Source: Coniochaeta sp. PMI_546 (lineage: Eukaryota > Ascomycota > Sordariomycetes > Coniochaetales > Coniochaetaceae). Taken from it: 64,000 nucleotides of DNA. Below, one piece after another: positions 42,514-54,809 of the stretch. A program made the position numbers and the translations under genes. Each line of letters begins with the position of its first letter. The first letter of the stretch is position 1. The notes below the pieces were generated by a model that saw only the letters and a list, made by a program, of their open reading frames with translations, did no database searches and was not told the origin of the DNA. The stretch lies in the NCBI GenBank assembly GCA_021432605.1, contig MU271147.1, positions 124,001 through 188,000 on the forward strand. Direction: 5' to 3'.

Positions 42514-45500
42514 CTACCGGCCATGCCCCTCTACCTCAGGTCTTCCCCTCAGGAACTCCCAGTGCTTCAGCTTCCAAAACGCCCACACACTATCCGAACC
42601 AGCAGCTTCGCGGGCCGCTATCGTGTTGTCGGGGTTGGGCGGTGCCACAGCGGTGCCATGCGGATGGTGGTGGTCCAAGGGGCCTTGGCCCGAGTCAATC
42701 ACATTAGACGTCGACGGCCCTGGAGCTGGGGAAGTCAGCGTCATAAATGTCGTTGGCTCGCTCGACGGGTTGATCGTTTCTGGACAAGCATTAGCATTAC
42801 ATCAGTGTCGACCCAGGAAAGTACCTACCGATGGTGAAGACATTGGACGAGGTGTCCGTCCATCCGTACGAGCTCGTTGCGGACGCGCCCAATGTCGTCA
42901 TTGTGTTGAACGTAGTCTCGTTGCATGTAGTTGTAATGTCCCCGCTGGTTACTGGGCTAGGGAGGCTCGTTGCCGACTCTGACCACAGCGTTGTCTCGCT
43001 CTCCTCGCTACAGCTAGTGTCATACGTGGCAGTTGCATTGCCTGTCGGGTACGGCGGCGACGTTGAGACGCCTGGTGTGAGAGTACCGGACGCCGCCCTG
43101 AAACTCGATGACGATGAGGAGCTGGATGCTGCTGGAACGATAGAGCTGCCAGAGGTTGAGGGCACGCCGAGGGTTGTACTTCCGCCTTCTGGTGCAACGG
43201 TTGTACCTGAACTGGCAGGGACTGGCCCGGTGCTGAATCCTGAGATTGGTAACTCGGTCGAAGTGGAGTTTATGTAAGGGGACGAAACGGAACTTCCACT
43301 GCTGACGGTGACAGAGGAGAGTATAGTGGGACTAGTCGTGGTCCATGAACCCGTGGCGCCTGTCCCAGTAACTACGGAGCTTGGCGTGCCGGAAAGTGTT
43401 GGCGTCTCTGAGAGCATACTAGAGGCTGCAGAATTGGTCTCAGGGTATGGGGCAGAAGACGGCGTAGTACTGGTCCCAAGGCTAGTAGCCCCTGTTCTCG
43501 TCTGAGACGAAGACAGGATACTGAACGGCGATGGCGATCCCGGTAACGGAGTCGAGGCAGTCCCGTTGGCCGAGGTATATGGAGTAGAGCTGGCCGTCGA
43601 CAGAGACGGAGAACTAGTTCCGGTTAAGGTGATGGAAAGGATCGGGCTTGTGGTGGCCTGCGCTGAACTACCAGAAGAACCGATTGGCGTGGTCGGATTG
43701 GCAGAAACGGAGGGCCCCAGTGTCTGCTCGGAGGATTGGAGTGAGGAGGTGTCCGTGCCTGACAACGAGCCACCTGTTTCCCCAGCCGATGTAGCTGAGG
43801 CCGTTCCATTGGACAGAGGGAATGGAGCCGAGCTTGACGGTGCTGAGTATGGTGCTGTTGACCCAGATAATCCACTTCCTGTTGATAGAGGGCCCACCGT
43901 ATCGGTAAATACGGATGTTGTTGTCGCTCCTGCCGACGAGCTTATAGTGAGGGGTGGATATGGTGAGAGCGTCTGCGTCGAGGCACCAAAAGGCGCCGAC
44001 GTTGACGACGCGGGAGTGACAGAGCCTGTAGAGATATTCGTGGTGGAGATGGAGGCAGGATACGTTGCCGAAGTTGAGGAGCTTGATGGTGATGGTGTCA
44101 AGGACTCAACGCTCGGTACCAGACTGGTAGATATGCTAGTTCCTGCAGAGCTGCTGGATGGAGCCGGTATGGTGGTAAGGTTCGATAGTGGATATGGAAC
44201 CGAGGTGGTCAGTCCAGGGCTGGTACTTGACGCGCCTGGAGATGTCGTTGTCAAGGACTCAAAGCTTGATACCGAATTGGGAGGGGCACCAGTCCCAGTG
44301 GTGGTGCCTGACGAGTCCACGATAGAGGAAACGTCCGTAAAGGGATAAGGAACCGAGGTGCTCAGACTACCACCGGGGTTTGGGAGGCCTGTCGCTGAAC
44401 TTGGATTTATCGATACGCTGGCTGTTGTAGGTAGGCTAGAAGAACTCTTTGATGGAGGGATTGTGAATGGTGCTGGGCCGGACGGTATAGATGAAGTGCT
44501 GATCGTCCTGCTCCCCGAAGCTGTTGTGAAAGAGATGCTCCCGGTCCCCACGGTCGAGCCGCTCTCGGATGTCGTGTTTGGAAGTGGATATGGTGGAGAG
44601 ACTGTGACAGATGATGGCAGCGAGGTTGTCGGGCCGGTCCCTGATATCGGCAATGTCTCGCTTGACGCCGGCGCTGTCCCTGTCGGACCAGTTGCCGCGC
44701 TGACATTTGACAATGGATAGGGTGCTAGGCTAGACCCAGAAGTCTCAGCTGACGACAAAGTTGCGCTTGACACTTGGGATAGCTCCCCTGATGAAGTGAT
44801 TGGGGTTCCTGTTGAAAGGGACATGACTGTGGCATTCTGTACACTTGTCACAGATGAACCATATATCGAAGCCGAGCCGGCTGTGCCACCCGCACCGGTC
44901 GCGGTAGAGTTCGACATGGGGTATGGCGCGTTCGAAGCACTAGGCGTCGTCAAAGTTGCACCCACGCTCCAAGAACCTGTCCCTAGAGGACTAGATACAG
45001 ATTCGCTCGTTACCCCTGGTGTAGTGATGTTTGCTGCCGACACAGTCCCGGTATAGTGGCTACTAGCACTGGTGGTACCAACCGTGCCACTTATGAATGG
45101 TACTGTCGAGTTTGACAGTGGGAAAGGCGGGGACGAGGATGCCTCCGGTGACAAAGACGATGACGAGATCGGAGCCCCTGAACTTCCTGAAGGCGTGACC
45201 GTTGCTGCAGACACCGGTACTGTCAAGTTTGAACTTGGGAGTGGCGGTGAAAGAGAAGCCGACGTGTATCCTGACGGGATTGAAGCAGAAAAGCTAGCCG
45301 GGTTAGTTCCACTGTGAGTTGGCGTGATATATGTCGAGTTTGTAAGAGGGTATGGGGCCGAGTTGGTTTCTGAGCCTGATGCCAGAGGCGGCCCTGACGA
45401 GACTGGAGGGAATCCACTTGCTCCAGGCGTCGTATTCGGAGACCCTGTCGAATTCGCAAGAGGAGGTACTGTAAAAGGTACAGGACTTGGGGTCACTGGC

Positions 45501-48500
45501 CCCGTTGTTGCAAAAGAAGGACTGTAACTGCTGAGATCAGTAGATCTCGCAGTTCCTACGCTTGAGAAGACTGGTGAAGTAGTCGAGTTTGAAAGGGGAT
45601 ACGGAGCTGAGCTGCTTGGGATGATACCGGATGGCCCCCCGGTAGACAGAGCGGTCCCCGTCGTTGACACCGGACTAAGCAGGCTTGTGGAGCTGGCAGT
45701 CAAGTTGAATTGGGACGGTGAAGCTGTCGGCAGCGGAGAGGTCCAGCTCGATGACATCCCTGATACGCTCGCACTAGCCAAGCTCGGATTGCCAGTTGGG
45801 CCCGAGGCCGGCAGTGTCGAGTTGGTCAGAGGGTAAGGGACGGATGGAGACACAGCGGAGATGGATGAGAAACTCGAACTCGAAAGAGGTGTCTCCGAGA
45901 GACCTCCATTCCCACTACCGCTGGGCCCTATACTTGCCACTGTGACGTTGGGCTGTGGGTATGGAACAGAGGCCGACGCACTGTTTCTGGGGCCCGTTTC
46001 ACTTGGAAGGTTGGTATTCGATGTCAGCCCTGTTTCGAACGGCGTCGACGTTGCATTTGACAGCGGGTAAGGCGCCGACGATGACTCCGGCGATGACGTC
46101 GAAATGGCGGAAGTCAGACTTTCGATAGTCGTTGAAAGAGCTACGGTCGCTGTTGATGATCTCGTCGAATTGACGTAGCCAGACGAGCTCGCTAATGACA
46201 ACGGGATAGGTAAGCTAGAAAGACCTGTTGACAGAGGATATGATGATGACATCGTCACTGATCCGGCGGTGATTACTTGGGACGATCCTGTCCCGCTGAG
46301 TGTCATCTCACTACTAGCAGATGATACGGGGGAGCTCGAGTTGCCAAGCGGGAACGGTGGTGTGCTCGAGCCGATGGGTGAAGGACTTGGAATAGTCTCA
46401 GAGACATCGTTTGAGAAACTCGGTGAGACAGTGGCTGGGACGGACAGGCTGCCGTTTGAGGTTGGATATGGTGACTCAATGACAGCTGTGCTCGTCTCTA
46501 CACTGGTACTGGTCGATCTGCTCGTGACTCCTGAGATCGAGGCGGACATTTCAGTCAAGGTGGATGAGGGCGAACTTATGCTGAGAGGAAGAGAAGAAGA
46601 GCCGATACCGGTACCGTAGCTGGTCAGAGAAGGAGGCAGAGATCCTGAAGAGCTCAAACCACTCGCAGTCGAGTTGTACAAGGGGAAGGGGGCTGAGTTT
46701 GTGGTGCCCGAAACGGAGCTGGGAGAAGGTGGTGTATAGACCGTGGAAACGGGAAGTGAAGTCCCATTCCCATTCACTCCTGAGCTCTGGGTCTCTGATG
46801 GATGAGGTGAGACCTGTGATGGTGTGGCTGACAAAGGAACTGGCGCCGTTGTTGGACTTGAGAGCGGTGTTGTCGAGAAGCCAACCGGAGCTGAAGAAGC
46901 CGAGCCAGTGCTCAAAATAGCGGAACTGCTTGCTGTGGGGACCAGTGTCGAATTGGAGAGCGGGAAAGGCACTGAAGGATAGGTTGAGCTAGGCACCGAA
47001 GCTGTGACAAGACTGACAGTGCTACTACTTGGCCTGCTCTCAGAAACCGTTGCAGCGCTTTGACTTGAAAGGTTACCGCTGCCGAGGGAAGAGGTCGCAG
47101 TCATCGACGAGAAAGTGGTTGGCCTAGGAGGAATGGTGAACGGCTGCGGCGGACCAGGAACAGAACTAGTGGACAAAGTTGTCACATTAATTGCCGACGT
47201 GGCACTGTACGGCATACTACCACTGCTAGAAGGTGAAGGTGCACCGGATGTGCTCCCGGCAGTTTCGACTGGAATACTTGGTGTCGTCCCGTTGATACTA
47301 GGGGCTGATGTCCCAGATTGAAAGATTGAACTGCCAGGAGACAAAGATGTAGATAAGGTCGGCAACTCAGTACTAGTGGCACCGATCTGGCTGGTGCCTG
47401 CACTCAGTGCGGTCGGTCCACTTGGGCTCGTTGTATTGGACAACGTATATGGAGGTGAAGAAGATGAGCTCAACACTGGGCTTGCCGAGGTGGGATATCC
47501 AGAAGATGTTCCCGAGACTGGGGTCGATATGGTCAGCCCCGAAGAGATGGACGAGCGCGATCGAGGTGTCGCAGTCGAAGTCCAGGTACTTGGCCCTGAA
47601 GAGTTCGGAACTGTCTCTATTCCTGGCCCGCTTGGAACGGGAGAAAACAGAGAAGATGCGGCAAAACTGGAGCTCGTCAAGAACGGGGTGACCGTTGACG
47701 GACGCAACGATGAGCTGTTGAGTGGAGAGGCTGACTCTGAGGGGGATAAAGTGGTGTTGGTAAATGGACCATTCGTGGATATGGATGCAGATGGTGTCGT
47801 CAGGAGCGAGCTCTCGCTCCCCGCAGATCCTGATATTGTGGGAGGCGAGATAGTCGGGGTAGCTTCACTCGTGATTGTCTGTACTGTGTTGCCAGAAGAC
47901 GTGCCATTTGACAGCGAGCTCGATGGCAAAAGCCCCGTCGTTGAACTTACAGTTGCCAAAGTCTCCGATGCGGAAATTGTTCGCGTTACTGACTGCGGTG
48001 AGACCGTCAGCGTTACTGGTCCGGTACTGTTGACGCTCGTTCCAGGAAAGGAGTAGGATCCTGACGACGATGTAGGGATATTGGTACTTGGCGATGTTGG
48101 GTTTGTCGGCACGGTTACAGAGAATGAACTAATGCTACTGAAGTTTCCAATAGTAGGATTTGCTGATGAAAGACTAGCAGGAGTTGAGGTGCCAGCCGCC
48201 GTGAAGGATTCATTGAGACTGGACAAGCTTGAGCTGAAAGTCCCGGTGGTCGAGCTGATGAGAGAGCTCAGGACCGGAGAGATGGTAGTGCCAGTGTTTG
48301 AAGTCACACTTGGGCTTGTCTCAGACACAGAAGAGCTGATGCTTGCGGAAATTGACGGGGTGATGGACGGATTAAGAGTGCTGCTTCCATACGCTTCGGT
48401 CGAAGAGGTGACCGTGGCGGGCGAAGAGATAGATGCTGTATAGACTGATGCAGTTGTCGAGTTTGTATAGACTGTCATACGACGTGAGATTTCAGATACA

Positions 48501-48772
48501 CGAGAAACCCAGTAGAATTTAGAATAGCTTTGCTTACCAGTGCTCGAACTTTTGGAAGTGGTCGAAGAGGTAGGACGTGGCGGCTGATATCCATATGGGT
48601 TGGTGTATGCATCATCGTCTCGCTTGTGGACGGCACCATCTTCTTGATGCTGTTTACCTACCAGTCCTCGGAAACGGTGCCAAACTCCATCTTGGCTGGC
48701 CAAGCCAACAGAAGCGAAGCCGAGCAGAGTAGCAGCCGATACAAGATCGACTACGAGAGTTGAGGCTCTCAT
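42514..48772 (-). CDS. Giant Ser/Thr/Pro-rich mucin-like secreted protein
   Basis: Exons 48772-48538, 48471-42829 and 42779-42514 join in phase 1 each and give 2047 residues. A signal peptide is visible (MRASTLVVDLVSAATLLGFASVGLAS), followed by a KR site near residue 51. About 1900 residues of Ser/Thr/Pro/Gly-rich sequence carry roughly 20 copies of the motif [APV]P[YF]PLxN[ST]x[TS], most with an N-glycosylation sequon, spaced about 50-110 residues apart. Three PFTIPP/PFTVPP motifs also occur. A Cys/Thr segment (YDTSCSEESETTLWSES ... TTTCNETTFNTMTT) sits near the C-end. The last exon is hydrophilic (DHHHPHG, WAFWKLKHWEFL), so no GPI tail or membrane helix is seen. Likely a heavily O-glycosylated wall or extracellular matrix protein. 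The first intron (66 nt) is in frame without stops, so retention would still be translatable. Confidence 0.85.
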
Positions 48773-51165
48773 GCTGGCAGATCACTCCAGTGCGGGTGAA
48801 ACGACCGGATATTCCGAAGAATAATCTATGAACTTGAAGTCTGGTATGAGATCACGAGATACAAATGAGAGTGATGATCAAGGAAGAATAAACTCAATCA
48901 TGGGGCAGAGCTCAGACCCTGGTGATTAATGATACTGGTAATGGCTCTTTTTGGGATGATTGATAAACGAACGGACAAGAATACAAGCTTCCTTCACCTG
49001 TCCCTTGGCCAAAGGACGTGTGAGAACGGTGGGCGGGAGGAAATTCTCGATTCTAGAGGACAGGGAGAGGATGAGAGGTAAGAGAGAATCTCAGGCACAC
49101 GAGGATGAGGGAGGAAGACAAATAAAGGCGAGTGGGTGCTACCAGACGCGTCCAGGCCTGAGTGACGGTCGAGGAAGGAACGTTCCCGGTTTGCAGCATC
49201 TGTCCACGTCAGACTTGATGGACCCATGTTGACATCCGAGAGGGCATCACGTCGGGCAGGTGCGATCTCATGTAAATTGCTACTCCTGCCTTCCGACTCC
49301 TTCAACAGCGTCCATGCGACCCACTTTCACGCAACTTGAAGCTGGTCAGGATCTTGAGGTACCTACCGTACCCAACAGGGCACGACGGGAGCACTTGTAA
49401 TTTGGAAGGCTGCCACGCGCAAGTAAACCTGGGAGTCAGTCAGTTCCCCTTGCTCGCACTCAGCCTCCAATTCTGTCTGTTTGATGTCCTGAAGGTCCTG
49501 TTCAGAGGCATGTGGCACTTCGATACCACGCTCCCTACGGATGATAAGTTGATGACAGTCAGGTTGGGGGATCTTCCGCTATGCTGGTCTTCGCTTCTGA
49601 TCAGAGGTGACGAGAGACTCCGCATTCGAAATCGTCAAGATCCAATGAACCGCTCAGCTCTGGATCGCAGCTCGTCCAGTGACAGGTACAGCCGTGAGGT
49701 GTGAGAACTAAAGCCAAGCCGTAGCTTGATGCGAGTGCGCTGAAAACAACCTCGCACACATCAATCAGCAGGGGAATTAGCTTCCGAGAGTCGTTGATAG
49801 TCGGTGATGACAATGTTGTCATTGATCCAGATGTTGTTTGGACCGGTGTCGTCGCTAAGCCCATGTGTAACACTGTCCTGCCGGGGCCAGCTGCCTTTCC
49901 CTGTGCAACTTGTGTCCGTCAAACGCTTGGAAGAGAAATTCCTTGACTTCGGCTCCGGCTAACATTGGACTGGTGCTTGCAGTGGCAGCATGTCGTGGTC
50001 TCTTAAGATAGAGAGCTGCCTTCGGGTATCTGCCGGCCGCAAGATCCATGGGGAAGGTGTACGAGATCCGGTCTGCTCGTTGTCCAAGGTTACTGGTGTC
50101 AGCCGTTGAGGCTGTATGCAGAGGAAATGGTCAGGCTGTAGTCTGGGACTTCGTGACATGGAATGAGGTGCTATATGCAGGTGTCCGAGAGCAAAATTGG
50201 CTGTCTCCTGAATTGAAGTCGCACAATCTTTTTTGTAACACTATATCCTGTGGTATTAGGTTACATAAACAGAAGCAAAGGCACGAAAAGAGGGCAGAAG
50301 CTGCAGTGACAATAGATGTATAACTTTACCTCGTTTTGCTTCACCTCGAGTCCTTTCGAGTGCAATTGACAGCCGCCAACGAGGAGGAAGAACGGCTCAC
50401 CCGAACAGGGCGACAAAGTAAATTCTCACACCTTGGGAGAGGCAATATGGTCCATGTGAAACTGTTGAGCAGCCTAGTTGCATATAGCAGGGTGGAGACG
50501 AAGGTGTCGAGGACGGAGGCAAGCAGACGGAACCAGTTACCGCCTCCTATGGCCCTCATGGTTGTTGTAGACATAACTCTGGTGCCTGTTGGCTTGCATA
50601 ATGGCAAGGATGCTCGCCGTTCGCCTGTCGGTGTCCTTCCGTCCGACGTGTCTTGCCTTAATCACCGAGCCAGGGGGTGATTTGGGTTACTAGGAGGTGA
50701 GAACACCCCCAAGACACTGATGAGCCGAGAGTGACGCAACAACGTGCACTGCTCCAAGTCGAGACATGTCCGGTTCCTCAATCACTTCACGGAAATCAAA
50801 GGCCAGATTAGGACAAAGGAACTGATTTCTTACTCATCAACACTTTGCTGTCTATAATCATTCCCTAATGCTTCAAGTCTCTCAGTTTCCCTGAATGGCT
50901 AAGCCATGGCGGCGTTTGTCATAATTCACACCGCGGTATTTCGATATTTTCATTTACCGGGCTCATACCTACCCCGGTTGCAACGCTTGCTGCCGAGCCC
51001 AAACGACTTCGAAGTTGTACAGACTGCCCGCTGTCAAAATGCTGTGCTATCATTGGCAAGTAGCCACAAACGGCTACTCTGTCGATCTATTCCACAACAG
51101 GACTGCTGGCGCAACCGTGCACTATCAATCAAGCAATCTCGGGTAGTGAGCAGCTGGGTAGCACT
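48773..51165. other. 2.4-kb intergenic region
   Basis: Includes the promoter of the mucin-like gene and the 3' flank of the EI24-like gene. A 36-codon coding-like stretch (NNIWINDNIVITDYQRL) lies on the minus strand at 49761-49871, without partners. Other frames look random. Confidence 0.5.
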
Positions 51166-52350
51166 TCACTCGGCCTTCTTCGCTGCTTCGCGCAGACCTG
51201 GAGCTGTGCTTGAGGACATTTCGCTTTCCTTCTTCTCGATGTCGGCAGCCCACAAAGCGGCACCAACTATAGGAAAACTGTCAGCAGCCTGTCTTGCTCG
51301 TCTGGCTGGTGTATGGCTTTGGGAACTTACCAGTGTTGGTAAAGGAGAAGACGATAGAGGCGAAAGGGATCATCTCCAGAAGGGTGGCAACTGTTCCGAA
51401 ACCCGAGTAGGCTCCAACGTGCTCCTTCAACCACTCAGATCTCTGGGATGCTGACCATCGCTTGAGTTGGAAGTACTATCACGGTAGACATTAGCAAGAT
51501 GTTGGAGAGACCAGTACATGCACTCGAAAAGCACGCACCCTCTCGTGGGCAGCATTTCCTCTCGCCCGCCCTTGCAGCAGAACGAAGATAACGGTTCCAA
51601 CAACTATGCATATCTAGTTAGCCCTTGTATGATCCAGCTACATGTGTCGTGTGAGTTAGCAGGTGTACATACCAGGAATGAAGTTGAGTGGTAGGTACAT
51701 GAAGTACCGCACGATAGCCTTGGGGCTGAATCCAGAAAACGGAGACTTGATGATCTTTCCGAGCCTGGCCATTGGGTCACTCCCGGCCTTCAGCTGTCTG
51801 CCCTCGCTCACAATGTCGGTAGCATCTCTCGAGACGAGAGTGCCGTCGAAGGTGTCCAGCAGGGCGTCTTGGAGGAGGAAGTTTCGCGATAGGACTGAGA
51901 TGATAGTTGAGCTCTCGCTGAGGATGAGGATAACTGTAGTGAAGACAGCCAGCGGTCCGTTTACGAAGACGAGTACAGCAAGCTGCGGTACGTATGTGAA
52001 GGCAAACATGGAAGCTACCACACCGACGGAGAGGCCGATCGTAGGAAGAAGTCGTGAGAGCAACGGCTTCCACAGTGATCGGTGAGAAGCGAAGTAGAAG
52101 ATGCCCTTCAGACCATACGTGTCAGACGCGCCGATGTAGAAGTTCACCAAAGAGAAAGGGATTGCTTACCTTGATCGGGTACAGATAGGAACCACTTCTG
52201 GTAGCGTCCTGGAAGAGGACCTTTGCCTTGTCGAAGTCCTCCTTGCTGCGTCGATGTTAGCTGCCGTCGGCTTGAACTTCTGCCAGCTGGTACTACTAAC
52301 GCGACCTCTCGGGCCTTGTTTTGAACAGACTCAACAACGTTTCCGGCCAT
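51166..52350 (-). CDS. EI24/Rrt8-LDS family multi-pass membrane protein
   Basis: Six exons (52350-52301, 52245-52170, 52105-51673, 51603-51539, 51475-51331, 51266-51166) join in consistent phases and give 289 residues. All introns are short with canonical ends; the first shows gctaac as branch point. Hydrophobic segments include LLPTIGLSVGVVASMFAF, PQLAVLVFVNGPLAVFTTVILIL, TVIFVLLQG and the C-terminal FGTVATLLEMIPFASIVFSF. This matches the fungal EI24-domain family that includes yeast Rrt8, Lds1 and Lds2, proteins of lipid droplets and the spore wall. The tail is Lys/Glu-rich and hydrophilic. A role in the ER or lipid droplets is inferred from the family. Confidence 0.85.
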
Positions 52351-54173
52351 GATGAGCGTGATATTGTGTGCGGTTTGTGCGTATGGTTCAGGTTATTAGT
52401 GTTGCTGTGGATGGACTTCGGTCTCGTTTCGTCTGTAGTAGGAGATATGAACGAGCAGAAGTTGGATATTTTGTGAAATGGAGGAAGTTGAAGAGTTGGA
52501 ATGCAGTTTCCTTAACCCACGATTGCTAGGTGCGTCAGTATTGCTTCATGTGAACCAACAAGCTTGCTGGCCTGTCACATGGAGTTACATACACTAGTAA
52601 AGCATCCTGAAGTCGATGGTCGCCAGGTCCGATACGTCATAGAGTGGCTTAAGCTCCCAGGATCTCGATGACGTGTGGCTTGATCAAGCGGGGCAGCCGC
52701 CGGTCTAGATTCCGCTCCGTATGACGGTCATGGCGCTAGTCCTAGTTAAGCTAGGTAGGTGCCTTTCTATCAGCCGCTGCGTCAACGCCAACAGTTACCA
52801 CCTCAATCACGTGTTGTTCCTTCACCAAGCTGGACCCTTGACTTGAGTCTCTTCACAGCGTACCTGCTTGAACTCTTGGCTGCTGCCACTATGGCGTCTT
52901 AACCTTTCTGCATCCTGGAATGGGAAGATCTATCGGAAGACGCAAATATGCGTCCGCAGCCGCAGAATATCAATATATAGACAGCAGTCATTCAGCCAAT
53001 TTGGAACGGAACAAGACGCAGTGACGGGCCTCGAGGGATCGGAGCATGGGCGGTTCATCGACTCTCGGTTGTCTGATGCCCTTGGCTCTTTGCGAGAACT
53101 CCTTCAGTTTCTAGGTACTTTATTAAGGTACGAATTGAGATTAATCCAACGTTTGGAGGTGGTCTATCTTGTTTGGCACTTGCAGGTTCCTCCTGTGGGC
53201 ACTATCATATTTCTGGTAATCAGCGAGTTCGCCTTTGTGACATCACATCCCTATACCTCGGATGCAGTTCCTTAAGCAATCGATTTCGACTGCGTTCGAC
53301 ACGTCATATGCATTTGTGATCTTGTTCTGCCAACGATCTCAAAATGTCTTCACTTAGGAGTCGCTCATTTATTCAGCTATGTCCACGGCTGGGGTGTGGC
53401 AATCAGCAACCAAGGAGGTCGTGGACGGCCCTTCTTCCAGGTCGAGTCCTTCGTCTGGTAAGTTCGCCCTATCAGCCTATCTAGAGAAACAATGCTTCCT
53501 GTTCCAAATGACTGCTCCAAACAGGGAACTGACCTTGTCCCTTGTTCTTGTCACCGAGCTTCTCTAGCTCCTGGATCTACAGAGCTAATGCAAGGAACGA
53601 GGTTGCGTGCGTCTACAGCAACATTCAGCTTGGGCTAGACCACACCACCAGATAGTCCATGAGTGTCCCTATTCAGGTTATTGATGGGCATCGGTTGGTT
53701 CAACATGACGCCACTTGATTGGCGGCAATGCCCAGTGGCATTGCTGGCCGGCTAACATATCTTGGTCACTCCCAGGCCCTCATATGTTCCTATTTAGCCG
53801 TCAAGTACTGTTCCTATACCAGTCTATAGTTATTACTCAAGGCGAGAAGAGAAAGAAGGAAAATCTTTCGTAATGCATCGCTGTTCAGCCGGCAACACCT
53901 TGTTTGTATCCTCTTCCTTGCTCTGCCTTCCATGGTGTTGCGTTGGCCCATCTCCCTCGTCCGGGGAGCCTTGGACATACAGTGAAGCTTAGGCAGTCAC
54001 AGCCGCCTTCAAATAGGGGCGTCTGCTCCTGATATCTGCTCAAACCTTCCCCCAATCATCATCAAACTCACTACCTCACTATCGTCCGTCACTCGCTACT
54101 TCTTGTCTGACTTCGCCGCTGATACTTGGCGCCGCTGTTGCTTGGCCACTCAGAGACCACTCAGATACTCGAG
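52351..54173. other. 1.8-kb divergent intergenic region
   Basis: Upstream of both the EI24-like gene (minus) and the GPI-type wall protein gene (plus). A 135-codon + frame (52868-53275) has no recognisable features. No gene called. Confidence 0.5.
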
Positions 54174-54809
54174 ATGAAGACTATCGGTGCCACACTGTTG
54201 GCACTTGCTACTACGGCCTCGGCTCTTGAGGTTCGTGAAGGGCAGCAGCAGCAGTGGACCACCAGCACTGTCTACACCACTACCACCAGAACCGTCACTA
54301 GCTGTGCCCCAGCTGTGACTTCTTGTCCTGCTCACAGCACTGTCATCACCACGGTCACTATCCCAGTCAGCACCACCGTCTGCCCAGTGACTAGCACCTG
54401 GGTGCCGCCTCCGCCTCCCCCGTCTTCGACCTGGGTCCCTCCGCCCCCGCCACCTGCGACCACCAAGCCGACGACTACCACCACAGCAACAACAACGATC
54501 AGCATTGGCACCCCAACCTCCACATGGATTCCGCCGCCGCCTCCACCTCCACCCCCGGCTTCTTCTACTAGGCCGGCAACGGGCTTCCCAACTGTGACAT
54601 ATCCGACGGTGACCTTCTCGACGGTTCCAACATCTCTGGCACTCGTCACCCCAACAACTACATTCAAGCCATCCTCGGTTGGAACCGTCACTCTTTCAAC
54701 CAAGGCGACTTCAACAACTCACGCGGTGGTCACTGCCGGCGCTGCGCAACACATGCAGCGCGCTGGAGGGGCTCTCGTCGCTGTCGCGGTTGCTGCAGCT
54801 CTGATCTAG
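54174..54809 (+). CDS. Small Thr/Pro-rich GPI-anchored-type cell wall protein
   Basis: An intron-less gene of 211 residues starting at the ATG at 54174; an in-frame upstream ATG at 54126 would put 16 hydrophilic residues before the signal peptide, so the later start is preferred. The N-terminus (MKTIGATLLALATTASALE) is a signal peptide. The body is Thr/Ser-rich with three STW[VI]P(P)n blocks, poly-Pro runs and four early Cys. The C-terminus (TAGAAQHMQRAGGALVAVAVAAALI) has small residues followed by a hydrophobic tail, the pattern for GPI attachment. Likely a structural or surface wall protein, heavily O-mannosylated. Confidence 0.85.
   Translation: MKTIGATLLALATTASALEVREGQQQQWTTSTVYTTTTRTVTSCAPAVTSCPAHSTVITTVTIPVSTTVCPVTSTWVPPPPPPSSTWVPPPPPPATTKPTTTTTATTTISIGTPTSTWIPPPPPPPPPASSTRPATGFPTVTYPTVTFSTVPTSLALVTPTTTFKPSSVGTVTLSTKATSTTHAVVTAGAAQHMQRAGGALVAVAVAAALI

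Noticed and set aside
42831-48443. Several long + strand open frames opposite the mucin-like gene
   Set aside because: They mirror the Ser/Thr-rich repeats on the opposite strand and have no domain, splice logic or start context of their own.
50906-51454. A 182-codon + frame at the 3' end of the EI24-like gene
   Set aside because: It overlaps well-supported minus-strand exons 5 and 6 and has no recognisable content.
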